A DNA stretch of 31,686 nt from the NCBI GenBank assembly GCA_023375785.1, contig SZWC01001558.1, positions 234,403 through 266,088 of the forward strand, in the 5' to 3' direction. The stretch is from Penium margaritaceum. Lineage: Eukaryota; Streptophyta; Zygnematophyceae; Desmidiales; Peniaceae. The notes beneath the pieces were generated by a model. The model ran no database searches. It had not been told where the DNA came from and saw only the letters and a program-made list of their open reading frames with translations. The position numbers and the translations under genes were made by a program. Positions 10,108-19,189 of the stretch are shown here, piece by piece (position 1 is the stretch's first letter; each line of letters starts with the position of its first letter).

Positions 10108-10112
10108 TATAC
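10108..10112. repeat. Target-site duplication of element B (right copy)
   Basis: TATAC, the same as 2075-2079, lies inside the RT reading frame of element C. Confidence 0.88.
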
Positions 10113-10890
10113 ATAGGCAGCCTGATGGACGTGCAGGATGCCCTGGGAGCGATCACGCTCGAGCTCCATGCTCAGAAAGACTCGGGCTGACCAGAGATCC
10201 TTCATCCCGTAAGCGGTGCGTAGCAGGTCCTTGACACGCCGGAAGGCAGCCACATCTTGTCAATGAGGAGATCGTCGACGTAGACTAGGACATCGGCAAA
10301 GGTCTGGCCTCGTGGGGTGATGAACAGTGTGGGGTCAGCAGTGTTGCGCAGGAGGCTGCCATGGAGGCGCGTGCAACTAATCTCCTGGTTCCAACACCGA
10401 GGCGACTGCTTCAGGCCATAGAGGGCCTTCCGCAGCTGCCAGACCTTCCCAATGTCGTCGTCGAAGCCTGGAGGTTGTACCATGTAGATCTCCTCACCCT
10501 CCAGCGAGCCACGGAGGAAAGGGTTGCTCATGTCCATTTGATGCAGCTCTCATCCGTGCAGGGCAACCTGGCGGAAGAGCGTCCCACTAGTGGAGAATCG
10601 GCCAACTGGGGCAAAGATCTGGTCGTAATCCCTAGGGACCTGAGCAAACCCCTTGGCTTTGAGGTGGGCCTTGTACTTGTCCAAGGACCCGTCCGGCTTC
10701 CATTTGCGCCGGAAGACCCATTTGGTACCGATAGCCTTCCGACCTGGAGGGAGATTGATGAGGTCATACACGTGGTGTTGTCGGACAACAGAGAGCTTGT
10801 CGGCGCAGGCAGCATCCCAGTGTGCGGCCTCCAGGGAAGCTCGAGCCTCGCGTAGGGTGGCTGGGTCCTCCGGGCGTGCCGTGGAGCAGA
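10113..10890 (-). pseudogene. Element C RT, N-terminal and palm part
   Basis: The minus strand reads EARASLEAAHWDAACADKLS, VYDLINLPPGRKAIGTKWVF, KAHLKAKGFAQV, then ALHG followed by TGA and ELHQMDMSNPFLRG, then EEIYMVQPPGF, ALYGLKQSPRCW and YVDDLLID. The TGA stands where B has Trp (HDWELHQMD), so it is TGG to TGA. After YVDD the frame shifts near 10253 to AFRRVKDLLRTAYGMKDLW and runs to HVHQAAYVY at the B insertion. The catalytic Asp residues are still encoded, but the gene is split by B. Confidence 0.9.
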
Positions 10891-11252
10891 CTGCGAGGGC
10901 GTGTGTATCTCAAGTTCCAGGTGGGATGCGTGTGAGTGCAGCCGTGACGGCATGTCGATGCTCCTAATGGAACATGTCGTAGCCCAATTCAAAGCCCGGG
11001 TGGAGGTCTGCAATGATAGCCAAAGTGGTTAGGCCAAGGGCCTTGGTACCATGGTCCCCACTCACTATCGTAGGAGTGGAAGAGACACGTGGGGCGACGG
11101 GGGGCCGAGGCGCCATAGTGCGCGGTGTGGTGGTCTACATACTCATTGACGGCCTGGATCGGAGGGTGCCGCCTTGGCCACGCGTGTAGCGCGGTAGGGC
11201 AGGAGACAACACCGAGTCCGAGGTGCTGGCGGAGGTGCACGTGGTTGCTGGT

Positions 11253-11772
11253 ACGGAGGGACCAGCAGACGCTGATGCGTCTGTCGGCCCGGAAGGACCA
11301 GCAGATGCGAACGGGGCTACCAGCGTGGAGGGGCCAGCAGAATCGATACGGGCTACCGGCCCGGAGGGACCAGCGGATGCGACTGGAGCCGCCGGCCTGG
11401 AGGGACCAGCGTACGCAAGTGGAGCTGCCGATACGGAGGGACCAGTGGATGCAGACAGGTCTGCCAGCCCGGAGGGACCAGCAGACGCAGATGGGGCTGC
11501 CGGCGCGAAGGGGCCAGCGGACGTGACTGGGGCTACCGGCCCAGAGGGGCCAGGCGGACGCGATTGGGACTACTGGCCCAGAGGGGCCAGCGGACGCGAC
11601 TGGGGTTGCCGGCTCAGAGGGGCCAGCGGAAGGGACTGGGGTTGCCGGCCCGGAGGGGCCAACGGACGCGACTGAGGTTGCCGGCAGGGTGGGGGGCCAA
11701 CGGACGCGACTAGGGCTGCCTGCCCGGAGGAGCCAGCGGACGCGACTGGGGCTACCTACTTGGAGGGACCAT
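11253..11772 (-). repeat. 36-bp minisatellite, about 14 copies, in the integrase-RT linker of C
   Basis: Units start every 36 bases from 11253 (11289, 11325, 11361 and so on), each with GGACCAGC or GGGCCAGC near its start. One extra base near 11553 shifts the phase. On the coding (minus) strand each unit gives 12 residues of the type PATPVASAGPSG, in the Pro/Ser-rich spacer normal for this part of copia pol. After the extra base the coding strand reads out of frame (WSLRAGSP type). Confidence 0.9.
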
Positions 11773-11818
11773 GTGATGTGCCACCCGGAAGCGACAGGAT
11801 GGCGGACGGACTCACCAC

Positions 11819-12570
11819 TCAACCCCGCGAAGAGAGGGACATCAACGAGCCGAAGCGAACGAGGTCGTAGGGAAACAACTCCTCAAAGAAGAGGGCATCG
11901 CGTGACTCGATGATGTAGTGCCGGGAGGGATCCCAGAAGCGCCAGGCTTTGGACTGATGAGAGACACCGAGGAAGGTGCAAGGACGCCCATGGGGGGCGA
12001 GCTTGCCACCCTGCTGTGGGACGGGCAGCCACACAATAGCCACGTAGTCCAAGACACGAGCCGGGCAGAGGTCAGCACGCTGATCACACCAGTGCTGGTA
12101 CGGCGTAGACTGGCGGGGAAGGGGTCCGTGGGGAATCCGATTCCAGACCCACATCATGTAGGCCCTGGCTTTGAAGTAGAAGCCATCAGAGAGGCCACAC
12201 TTGACCCACATGGTGCGGACGGCGTCAGCCATGGTGCAGTTCTGCCGCTCGGAGACGTCGTTCTGGGCTGGTGTGTAAGACGCCGACGTCTCGTGGTGGA
12301 TACCGTGGGAAGGGGGAAAAGTTGTGGTCTCTCCCATGTACTCGCCTTCGCGATCAGAGTGAAAGCGGCGAAGAGGCCGACTACAGTCGCGCTCCGCACA
12401 GACAAGCCAGTCCATGATGGTAGGAGTGACATTGCTCTTGTGCCAAAGGCAGAAGACCTAGCGATAGCAAGATTAGTCTTCAGTGAGGGTGAGGACATTG
12501 CGTCCATGCTCCCCGACGGACTCGGGAGGGAGAGAAACCATGACATCGGAATGGACGAGGTCCAGAGGTG
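11819..12570 (-). pseudogene. Element C integrase
   Basis: One minus frame reads LDLVHSDVMVSLP (first Asp), LTLTED, TAA, SCYR, TAG, VFCLWHKSN, then RRFHSDREGEYMGE (second Asp), SYTPAQNDVSERQNCTM (Glu) and the copia C-terminal segment MWVWNRIPHGPLP to KAWRFWDPS and SRDALFFEELFP. The TAG lies where B has Trp (MRWVF), and the TAA where B has Phe. The D, D and E residues remain. A TGA closes the frame at about 11819, before the linker. Confidence 0.9.
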
Positions 12571-13330
12571 CGGATGCACGGGAGAAAGACTGAGGGTAGG
12601 TGGACCGGTGCAATTTGTCGTGAGCGCAATCAATACACTCTATGGGGCACGGTCAGGAGTCCGGGTCAAGGGCCTTGGCCGGCTGGGTGTGGAGCATGCT
12701 ATCGTCGGCAGCAGAGTGGACATGGCAAAGGCGGCGATACAAGAGACGTGTGTGCTACGGTGAGAGTGTGCTTGTGACAAACACATGACCTGTGGGGGCG
12801 GATGGGGAGGGGACAGAGGGAGGGGAGGACAGAAGAGGCACGTGCCACAGGTTGCCACGGGTGGTGGCGTGTAGAACGACAATACCGGACGGATGAAATG
12901 ACATAGTGCCAATGCCACATGAGTGTAGAACTTCCATGCTCATGCGGTAAAGGGAAGTGACGGACAGAAGGCTGAGCTCAAGACCTGGGACGAAGAGGAC
13001 ATCGGTCACAAAGACATCACTGGAAGGACAACGGAAACGAATGATGCCGACGCCGCGGATAGGTAACACCTGTCTGAAGCCCATCTACAAACCGGACACA
13101 TCGCCAACAGGACCAAGCACACTAAAGACCTCACGAGGCGGTCATGTGATGGGTGGCCTCGGAGTTGATGATCCAGGTCTCGGCAGGGTCCTGGACCAGA
13201 GTCGCCAAATCACTAACAGTCACATGGTAGCAAGCAAGAGACACGGATACGGTGGACAGCGGCGCGAACCGAGACTGCCAATCATCAAGCCACGTGGCAT
13301 TTTCATAGAGAGGGGAAAAAGAGAGCACGG
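12571..13330 (-). pseudogene. Element C protease remnant and GAG-pre-integrase domain
   Basis: The protease site is decayed: WIINSEATHHMT at about 13140-13180, where B has WILDSGATHHMT, so the catalytic Asp is Asn and Gly is Glu. A TGA at 13131-13133 and a frame change follow. Next come VLGPVGDVSGL, a TAG, then MGFRQVLPIRGVG, LFVPGLELSLLSV and TSTLSP, a TAG at 12755-12757, and LLYRRLCHVH with CIDCAHDKLH, the zinc-binding His and Cys residues of the pre-integrase finger. A further TGA precedes that Cys pair. Confidence 0.85.
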
Positions 13331-13457
13331 GAGACGATGAGGTGGATGAGAAAGCAGGACACGATCGCAGCTCAGTCTCAGTTATGAAGGGCAGGGCAGA
13401 CGGGCAGGAGGTGACGCAACTCGCACTTCCCTGGGGAGGACGGCGAGGCAGGCCGAG

Positions 13458-15009
13458 CTAGAGCGCGATGAACTGCTCCAACTGACGCTCACGGGTGGAC
13501 GGTCTGGGAGTGTATTCTGAGTGCAGAGTGACAACACCGAAGCCCACATAGAAGGAGGACTGCACTGGAGATGGAAACGGAGGCGCCAATGGCTGCGGAT
13601 GATGATGTTGCAGAGCTGGCAACGGCGGGACCGGTGCGGTTGTCGTAGGAGTGGAGCTGCTGGAGGAGATGGAGGCATCAGGACCGGCAACAGCTAGGGC
13701 AGCAGAGGCAAGACCGCACTCTTGCTGGCAATGCATGGTGGTGATGACGCGCGCCTCGTCTGTCGGTAGCGGACACGTGTACAACCCGTGTCCTGGCTGG
13801 CCACAGTTGTGGCAGACCGGGCCACCACCACTAGACCCGGTCGCCTACTACTGCTGCTGCTGCGGACCCTTGCTCTTCTTGCCCTTGTGCTTCGTGTTGG
13901 CTGACAACAAGGAGCTGTTGGATGCAGTTGCTGCGGGGGAAGCCACGGCCACGGAGGCGACGGCAGGGGAGGCGATGGCCTTTGTGCGCTGGATGTGGGT
14001 CTCCAAAAGAGCTTCCTCAATTCTGAGAAAAAGCTCGTATGCCAAGGGCGTGAGAGTGCCCTGGGCCGCCATGGTGGAGAGGACATCCTGGGTGTAGTGG
14101 AAGAAGACGTCGGCATACGCGTCGGTGGCATTGTGCTTGATGGTCAGGAGCACGGCCAGAGTGGGTGGAGCAGAGGTACCTAGGCGACGGAGGATTTCCT
14201 CAGCCTGCTGCCAGTAAGAGGTAACCTTCTCGGTCTCCCCCATGTACAGGGAGTTGAACTCCCGAAGCAGAAGGCTGGTCTTAGCCTTGCTGGACAGGTG
14301 ATGGGGACGTGTAAGGATGTACCATGCGGCTACAGGGTCTAGAGTCACGCCAGAGGTGGAGTCACCGAGGAAGGGCTCGATGGTTAGGTGTGATGCCTGA
14401 GGAGCGACCGGGATGAGGGCGCTTACAACACGACCAACATTATGCAGTTGGTCGGCCTGGGTGGAGTCGTACGGGACAGCATAGTATGGCCACAGGCCCT
14501 CACCCTATGCCCAAATGTGGAAGCTAAGCTCCCAGCTCCGGAACTTCTCGCCGGCTTGAAGCGGCGGGGGTCAGGCTTTGGCCTGCGGCCGGCACCAAAG
14601 TGGGGCCAAGGACTGAAGTCACCATCTACCGCTGGCGCTGGGTCTGGTGCTGCGCCAAGTAATGCATGGCAGCAAACACAACGGGACTGGCATGTCCAGG
14701 AGGAAGGAAAGGCGGTAGGACACTGGTGTGCGTCTGTGATGCCAGCGGCTGCAGTGTTGCAAGTTGTTGTGCCAGTGCAGCAAGCTGTTGGTGAATGGCG
14801 GCCAGGGGGTCGGAGGCGACGGCGAAGAAGCCTGTGAACTGCTACTGTTGCTTCTGCTACTGCTGTTGCTACTGTTGCTCAGACTGCTGCTGCTGCTGCT
14901 ACTGTTGCTGCCATTGTTGTTGTTGGAGTTGTTGCAGCTCCTGCAAGGAAGGGGGATTAGGGGTCCCCCCAAAAAAGGAGGACCCCTCCCCACTCGGGTT
15001 GTTAGCCAT
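13458..15009 (-). pseudogene. Element C gag, many internal stops
   Basis: An ATG at 15009 opens MANNPSGEGSSFFGGTPNPP, then a Gln-rich tract with four TAG codons among CAG codons, then FFAVASDPLAAIHQQLAALA. After a frame change near 14640 the reading is GEKFRSWELSFHIWA, TAG, GEGLWPYYAVPYDS, then DPVAAWYILTRPHHLSSKAK and LREFNSLYMGETEKVTSYWQ, which parallel the B capsid. KGKKSKGPQQQQ is followed by two TAG codons (13845-13850) and an intact zinc knuckle, CHNCGQPGHGLYTC (13773-13814), the CX2CX4HX4C form. The region to 13458 is Ser/Pro-rich. The gene is dead, but its alignment to B gag is clear. Confidence 0.85.
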
Positions 15010-15059
15010 GGTGGGTTTTGTTGCCCCTCCTTCTCCCCCTTTTCTTTTTTTTGGTACTG

Positions 15060-16060
15060 TTGATGTCAGCAGTGATGTGAGCAGTGATGTCAGCCTAGGA
15101 TGGCTGATTTCAATAGCTGCTGTTGCGTTATCTGCAGGGTTTCTGCTGTAGATTTTTTTTCTGTTGATGACATCAGCAGTGACATTTGTAGTGACATCAG
15201 CTAAGAACTGCTGATGTCAGCAGTGGCTGTTGCTGAATCCGCTTCTGTGTCAGCTATAGGACAACTGCTACTACTGCTAGAGCTGTTGCTGGTCTGATGT
15301 TGTAACAGCTGCTGCTGCTACGGCTGTTGTTCTAGTAGCGACTGTTGCTATTGCTGGAGTTGCTACTACTACTACTACTACTTCTACTACTGCTGTGGCT
15401 ACTGTTGTAGCAACAGCTGGTGGTGAACTACTGCTGCTTTTGCCGCTAAGCTATTGCGTACTACTGTGGCTGTTGTGGCTCCTGCAGTGGCTGTGGTGGT
15501 GGCTGCAGTCGGTGCAAGGCCACTTGTGGGTAGGGGAAATTTTTGTGTTCCCTTTTTTTTCCTTTTTTTTCTTTCGTTCGTCACAGCGAGCTCGTTGCTT
15601 GCTATGAGCAGCGAGCTACGAGCAGCAAGCTCGCTGCTCGTTACTCGCTGCGAGCAGCAATCTTGCTACTTGCAACTCGCTGCTCGCTGCGAGAAGCAGG
15701 CTACGAGTTGCTACAGCTGCTGCTACTACTGGCCACTGCTATAGCTACTACTGCTAGCTACTGTTGGCTGCTGCCGCTTACTACCGGCTGCTGCTCGCTG
15801 CTGTTGCTGCTGCTGTAGTTGGCTGCTGCTACTGCTCGCTGCTTCTACTGCTCGCTGCTGCTGCTCGCTACTGCTGCTGCTGCTGCGAGCTGCTGCTATA
15901 GGATACTACTACTCCTTGCTATTGTATGCTACTGCTACTGCGATCTGCTGCTACTACTGGTTGCCACTGTTGCGCAGAACTGCTGCTGGTTGTTGCTGCC
16001 ACTGTTTGCTGTTGCTACAAGCTGCTACTGTTGCTGCAGGCTGCTACTGCCAGTCACTGC
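15060..16060. repeat. CTG-rich low-complexity leader of C
   Basis: The stretch holds CTG, CTA and TTG triplet runs, including (CTA)n near 15365-15390 and a GCTCGCTG-type repeat at 15590-15700. At 15062-15240 the motifs GATGTCAGCAGTGA and GACATCAGCAGTGA recur several times. No protein can be recognised. It lies between the hairpin cassettes and the gag ATG. Confidence 0.75.
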
Positions 16061-16150
16061 ACCTGGATGATTTCGCCACATGCATCGTCACCAGCAGGTG
16101 TCTGACGCGGCCTGCCGCTCACCTCCTTACGTCACGCATGGGGGTCAGTG

Positions 16151-16265
16151 TTGCCGGAAAAAATCCGGCAGCATTTCCCCTGGCCGAGTGGCCGTGGGGA
16201 AAAATCCGACGCCGCCACCAGGCGGGTCAATGCTGCCAAGAAAAATATGGCGGCATTTTCCCTGC
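16151..16265 (-). repeat. Two-hairpin cassettes in C 5' leader
   Basis: Copy 1 has TGCCGGA (16152-16158) paired with TCCGGCA (16164-16170), then TTTCCCC (16174-16180) paired with GGGGAAA (16196-16202) around GGCC-GAGT-GGCC. Copy 2 has TGCTGCCA (16231-16238) with TGGCGGCA (16248-16255, one mismatch). The arrangement matches the B cassettes, but it lies next to the primer site rather than next to gag. Confidence 0.75.
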
Positions 16266-16340
16266 ACTGGCATGTATGGGGGTTCGCTAGCATAGTCAGG
16301 CACCTGTACGCCAGTTGTCTGCTGTTGCTGCTACGCTCTG

Positions 16341-16352
16341 GCTCTTATACCA
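16341..16352 (-). other. Element C primer-binding site
   Basis: The minus strand reads TGGTATAAGAGC, one base different from the perfect initiator tRNA-Met complement found in B. It defines the left edge of the C 5' LTR. Confidence 0.8.
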
Positions 16353-16886
16353 AGCTAGAAACTTTGCTAAAGTGTTGGTTGGGACAGTAGCGTTGTTGAT
16401 CCAGCGTGCAATCTTCCATGCTCTTTGATTAGTCTGCTGCCCCCTCAGTCTGCCGCTCTAGAGTCCAAGTCTGAGTGCTCTGGGTTTGTTACTCATAAAT
16501 GCGCGCGCCCGTGATAGCGTCAGAAAGCAACTAAAAACTGGAAGAGACTGATTAGGAATCAAGAATGAGCAACAATGGGAGACCCCTCCAAGTTCTAGCT
16601 CCCCCCCAGCTCTATAGAGCTTGTTACTCAGCTAACCAGCCAATCAGAAAAATAGACCTATTTTCTTGCAGGCAGGGTTTTCTCGGTGAGCCCTGCCAAA
16701 TGGCAGAGAGCCCCAAACCCGGGTGTCGTCCGTTTTGCCTTAAAACTGGACCATACTATAATTGCAACGCTGCAAACGCAGTCGTGCGGTCAGAAACAGC
16801 TAGAAAAACAGTAGCAAGGAGTCATGGCTGCCCCAACCCAGGCAGTGCCTACAATAGTCCCTGGTGCCAACAGCGACACGCTAACA
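16353..16886 (-). repeat. Element C 5' LTR (right edge inferred)
   Basis: On the minus strand it would start TGTTAGCGTG at 16886 and end TTTCTAGCT at the primer site, about 534 bp and close to the B LTR length. The 3' LTR is outside the window, so the 16886 edge is a guess from the TGTT start. A hairpin GGCAGGG (16671-16677) with CCCTGCC (16691-16697) lies inside. Confidence 0.5.
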
Positions 16887-17150
16887 TGAGACTTGGACCC
16901 TAAGCAGGGCATGACTCTGCAGACACAATGGTACCGTCATGTCCAGCGCTGGACGGATGCAGACAGCATCTGCAGTGGCAGTGACCGCCGACGGCCTGAC
17001 TGCCGAGGAGGCCTGCCAATGGAGCTGAGCACGTCGCCGGAGGGAGGAGGCTACAACAAACTACGTGTAGGACTCAGCGTGCGTCGGCTCCACCGGATGA
17101 CACTCCAGCAGCGTCGAGTCTCGCCGTCAGTCATCTGTACGCTGATGTAC
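16887..17150. other. Unassigned spacer
   Basis: I see no gene, clear repeat or terminal motif here. A stretch near 17050 (GGCTACAACAAACTACGTG) looks faintly like the RNase H tails of B and D, but the surrounding frame does not support it. Confidence 0.4.
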
Positions 17151-18671
17151 ATAAGCCGGGAGGACACAACAGAGCACAATGAGAGATGCAGAAAAAACCA
17201 ACATTATGTGAACCAATGTTTCGTTTAAGCATAACGTAGAGAGAGTGACACATGAGCAGGTAAGGTCATACCGTACTGACTTTGACTTTCGCTCAAAGTA
17301 ATTCTCCATTTTGGCCCGTGTTCTTAAAAAAACTCAGCCGTGTATGAGATGATCACCTTCAAAATTATGGCTCAGTGCCAATTTTTTTCCCTAGTAGGCT
17401 CCATGTTTAAGTACAAGAAAACATTTTTTTCTGAATCCATGGTACACCTGCGAGGCTTATCTTGAATGTTTACATCAAATTAAATGTAACACTGCGATTG
17501 ACAATAAAATGCGACCTCAAGACCACGGAATCACACGTCGCACACATGATGGGAGCCTCCTGCGATGACTGCGATCGGACAGACGCCCGTGAAGTTGCTC
17601 TTATGACGACTCGAACTTCGGTGTTCGACTTTCCAAGGCAGGACGAGTGAAGACCGAGTACAAGGATACGAGCGATGGGCAAAAGTTGATTTTGAACTTT
17701 TTTTTCCACGAGGGGATGGGAGACCAGACAAAAAATTACAGATGACCCTTTTTGGGGTGAAGGTTAGTACCATTCAATTTCTTTCTAAAATTTGAGCAAA
17801 AGTTGATGTCAATACGGTAATTGCGTCCACTGGCGGTGGCACGCCGACGGGCCGCATTTTCTTACATGGGACAAACCGGTCAAAAACCATGTCTTTGGCT
17901 ATATCTCCCTACTCATGCATCCGAATCAAGAACCGCCAAGAACCAAACAGAGCAGGGTGCCAAACCCTTCGCAACAGATGCCCATATAGCATGGTTCAGT
18001 CGCCATCTCGTGTCTCATAGATGGAAAACATGCGACCGGCCAGTCGGCCTCACTGCTGAAAAGCCTAGATCGGTCGAGCTTAAGCCCTGGCTCTTCACGA
18101 GTGTCACCGGTGGATAGTCACCAGCTGAAATAGCTAGCTCGTGGCGTCAGCACACGTCGGATGCAAACCGGCAAGGGTTTGGCTAGGCGACATAGAGTGT
18201 CAAATGTGCTTCCATAGAAAACATGTGTAGAAATTGACACAATAATGAGCTAAGCTGACCTAAATAGCCGCCAGGTGTGGCACGCAACCAGTGGAGCCAG
18301 GGGCACGTTTGGTTGGAAAACAGTGCAAATGACCCCGCGAAAGCTGAAACGCTTGCAAGGCCATAACTCACTAGACAGGTGTCGGAATGACACATCGTCA
18401 AAACTATGACGACCACCATAACGAGCCGGTCAAACACCACACATGCACATTAGGTCTCCTCGTGACCCGGGAACATGTCTGCGGGTGCCCAGGTCTTGAC
18501 CACCGAGAAAACTCTAGTAGCCACACACCCACAAACCTGGATGCCGGAAGGCAACAAGTGCATGACATTGGCAATGTCGCAAGTGATAAATTAGTCTCGG
18601 GATCCCTAAACGACTTGTTGTGCCACCATCACCGTGTGGAGCGGTTTCGGCTGAAATCCCATAAAACGGCA
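17151..18671 (-). repeat. LTR-like repeat, left copy (candidate 3' LTR of element E), split by a TIR element
   Basis: Two blocks match other places in the window. 17177-17270 plus 17820-18117 match 28569-28925, and 18143-18665 match 22612-23145. By eye the identity is high enough to align base by base, with small indels. It ends ...CA at 18671, followed by CTCCCC (18672-18677), the position of a minus-strand polypurine tract. The three copies look like deletion derivatives of one longer LTR. This copy lacks the GTGGAAAACATCA terminus seen in the other two, which weakens the call. Confidence 0.55.
17271..17817. mobile_element. 547-bp TIR element with TA duplication (MITE of Tc1/mariner type)
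   Basis: The ends form 27-bp terminal inverted repeats: 17271-17297 and the complement of 17791-17817 agree at 22 of 27 positions, both starting CCGTA and ending GCTCAAA. TA flanks both sides (17269-17270 and 17818-17819). The related repeat at 28651-28680 reads straight through the junction with a single TA (28658-28659), so it records the empty site. The inside is AT-rich, and no transposase is encoded or could fit, so it would need an enzyme supplied in trans. Tc1/mariner is inferred from the TA target. Confidence 0.85.
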
Positions 18672-18677
18672 CTCCCC

Positions 18678-19189
18678 GTGGGTTGTAAAGCTCGACAATG
18701 GGACACCTGTACCATGGCACACCCACACCTGCATAACAAGTACATGGTGGTCTCAAGGTGCGAGGTCTCCTCATCACACATGTAAAACCCACCAGGTATG
18801 CGGGTCTCGACCATCACCACCTTGACCCATGTCAGCCACAATGCAATGGTGCATCTGTGTGCTATGCACAGGGATGCGTTGGGCAAAAGCCCACACGCCA
18901 ACACTCCCCATATGTGGTAGAGCCCGACAGTACGAGCAAAGCTGATGCCCATGCACAACATATCCCCTGAGGAGGGAGCACGGCTCCCCCATGGCCACAT
19001 ATCCCTGCATAGTAAGAGCAAGGGTGATAACGATGCTGGTGGGACATGCGTGCATGCTGCCTTACCCCATAGCGTCGTTGATACTGTTGTCGTCCTTGAT
19101 GTCGTAGTCGTCACTACTGTTGTTACCTATCGATGCGACTGGTGTAGCGCTACAAGTCTCCAACTGCATCACCTGTTCCATGCCCCCAA
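18678..19189. other. Unassigned 5' stretch of E interior
   Basis: No domain is recognised. A minus frame stays open from 19114 to 18629, but its content (many Cys, Trp and Thr, no motif) looks accidental, and it runs into the LTR-like repeat. Confidence 0.4.

Larger units (their letters stand above)
10113..16886 (-). mobile_element. Element C: older, decayed Ty1/copia element (main part)
   Basis: The order on the minus strand is: 5' LTR (about 16353-16886), primer site (16341-16352), hairpin cassettes, CAG-rich leader, gag (15009 to 13458), protease remnant, integrase, repeat-rich linker, RT cut by B at 10113 and continuing at 2074-1945. Stops and frameshifts are spread over all domains, so it is a long-dead copy. 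Its proteins differ clearly from those of A, B and D, so it is a separate copia family. Confidence 0.88.

Noticed and set aside
11223-11675. Plus-strand frame with a collagen-like GPEGPADANGAT repeat.
   Set aside because: It is the antisense of the 36-bp minisatellite in the C linker. The flanking integrase and RT are on the minus strand.
11253-11772. Regular 36-bp spacing recalled a CRISPR array.
   Set aside because: There are no unique spacers between units; it is a direct minisatellite inside a eukaryotic retroelement gene.
13845-13850. TAG codons at Gln positions suggested a variant genetic code with UAG read as Gln, as in some ulvophyte algae; real gene ends all use TGA.
   Set aside because: TAG also stands at a conserved Trp in C integrase (RWVF), at Glu and Tyr positions in D and B, and TAA at a Phe/Tyr position in C. 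The 1311-codon frame of the youngest element has many Gln but no TAG or TAA. Decay of CAG codons explains the pattern. An intact host gene would settle it.
17041-17110. Possible RNase H tail (GGCTACAACAAACTACGTG resembles B and D 3' ends).
   Set aside because: The match is short and the minus-strand frame around it gives no RNase H motif.
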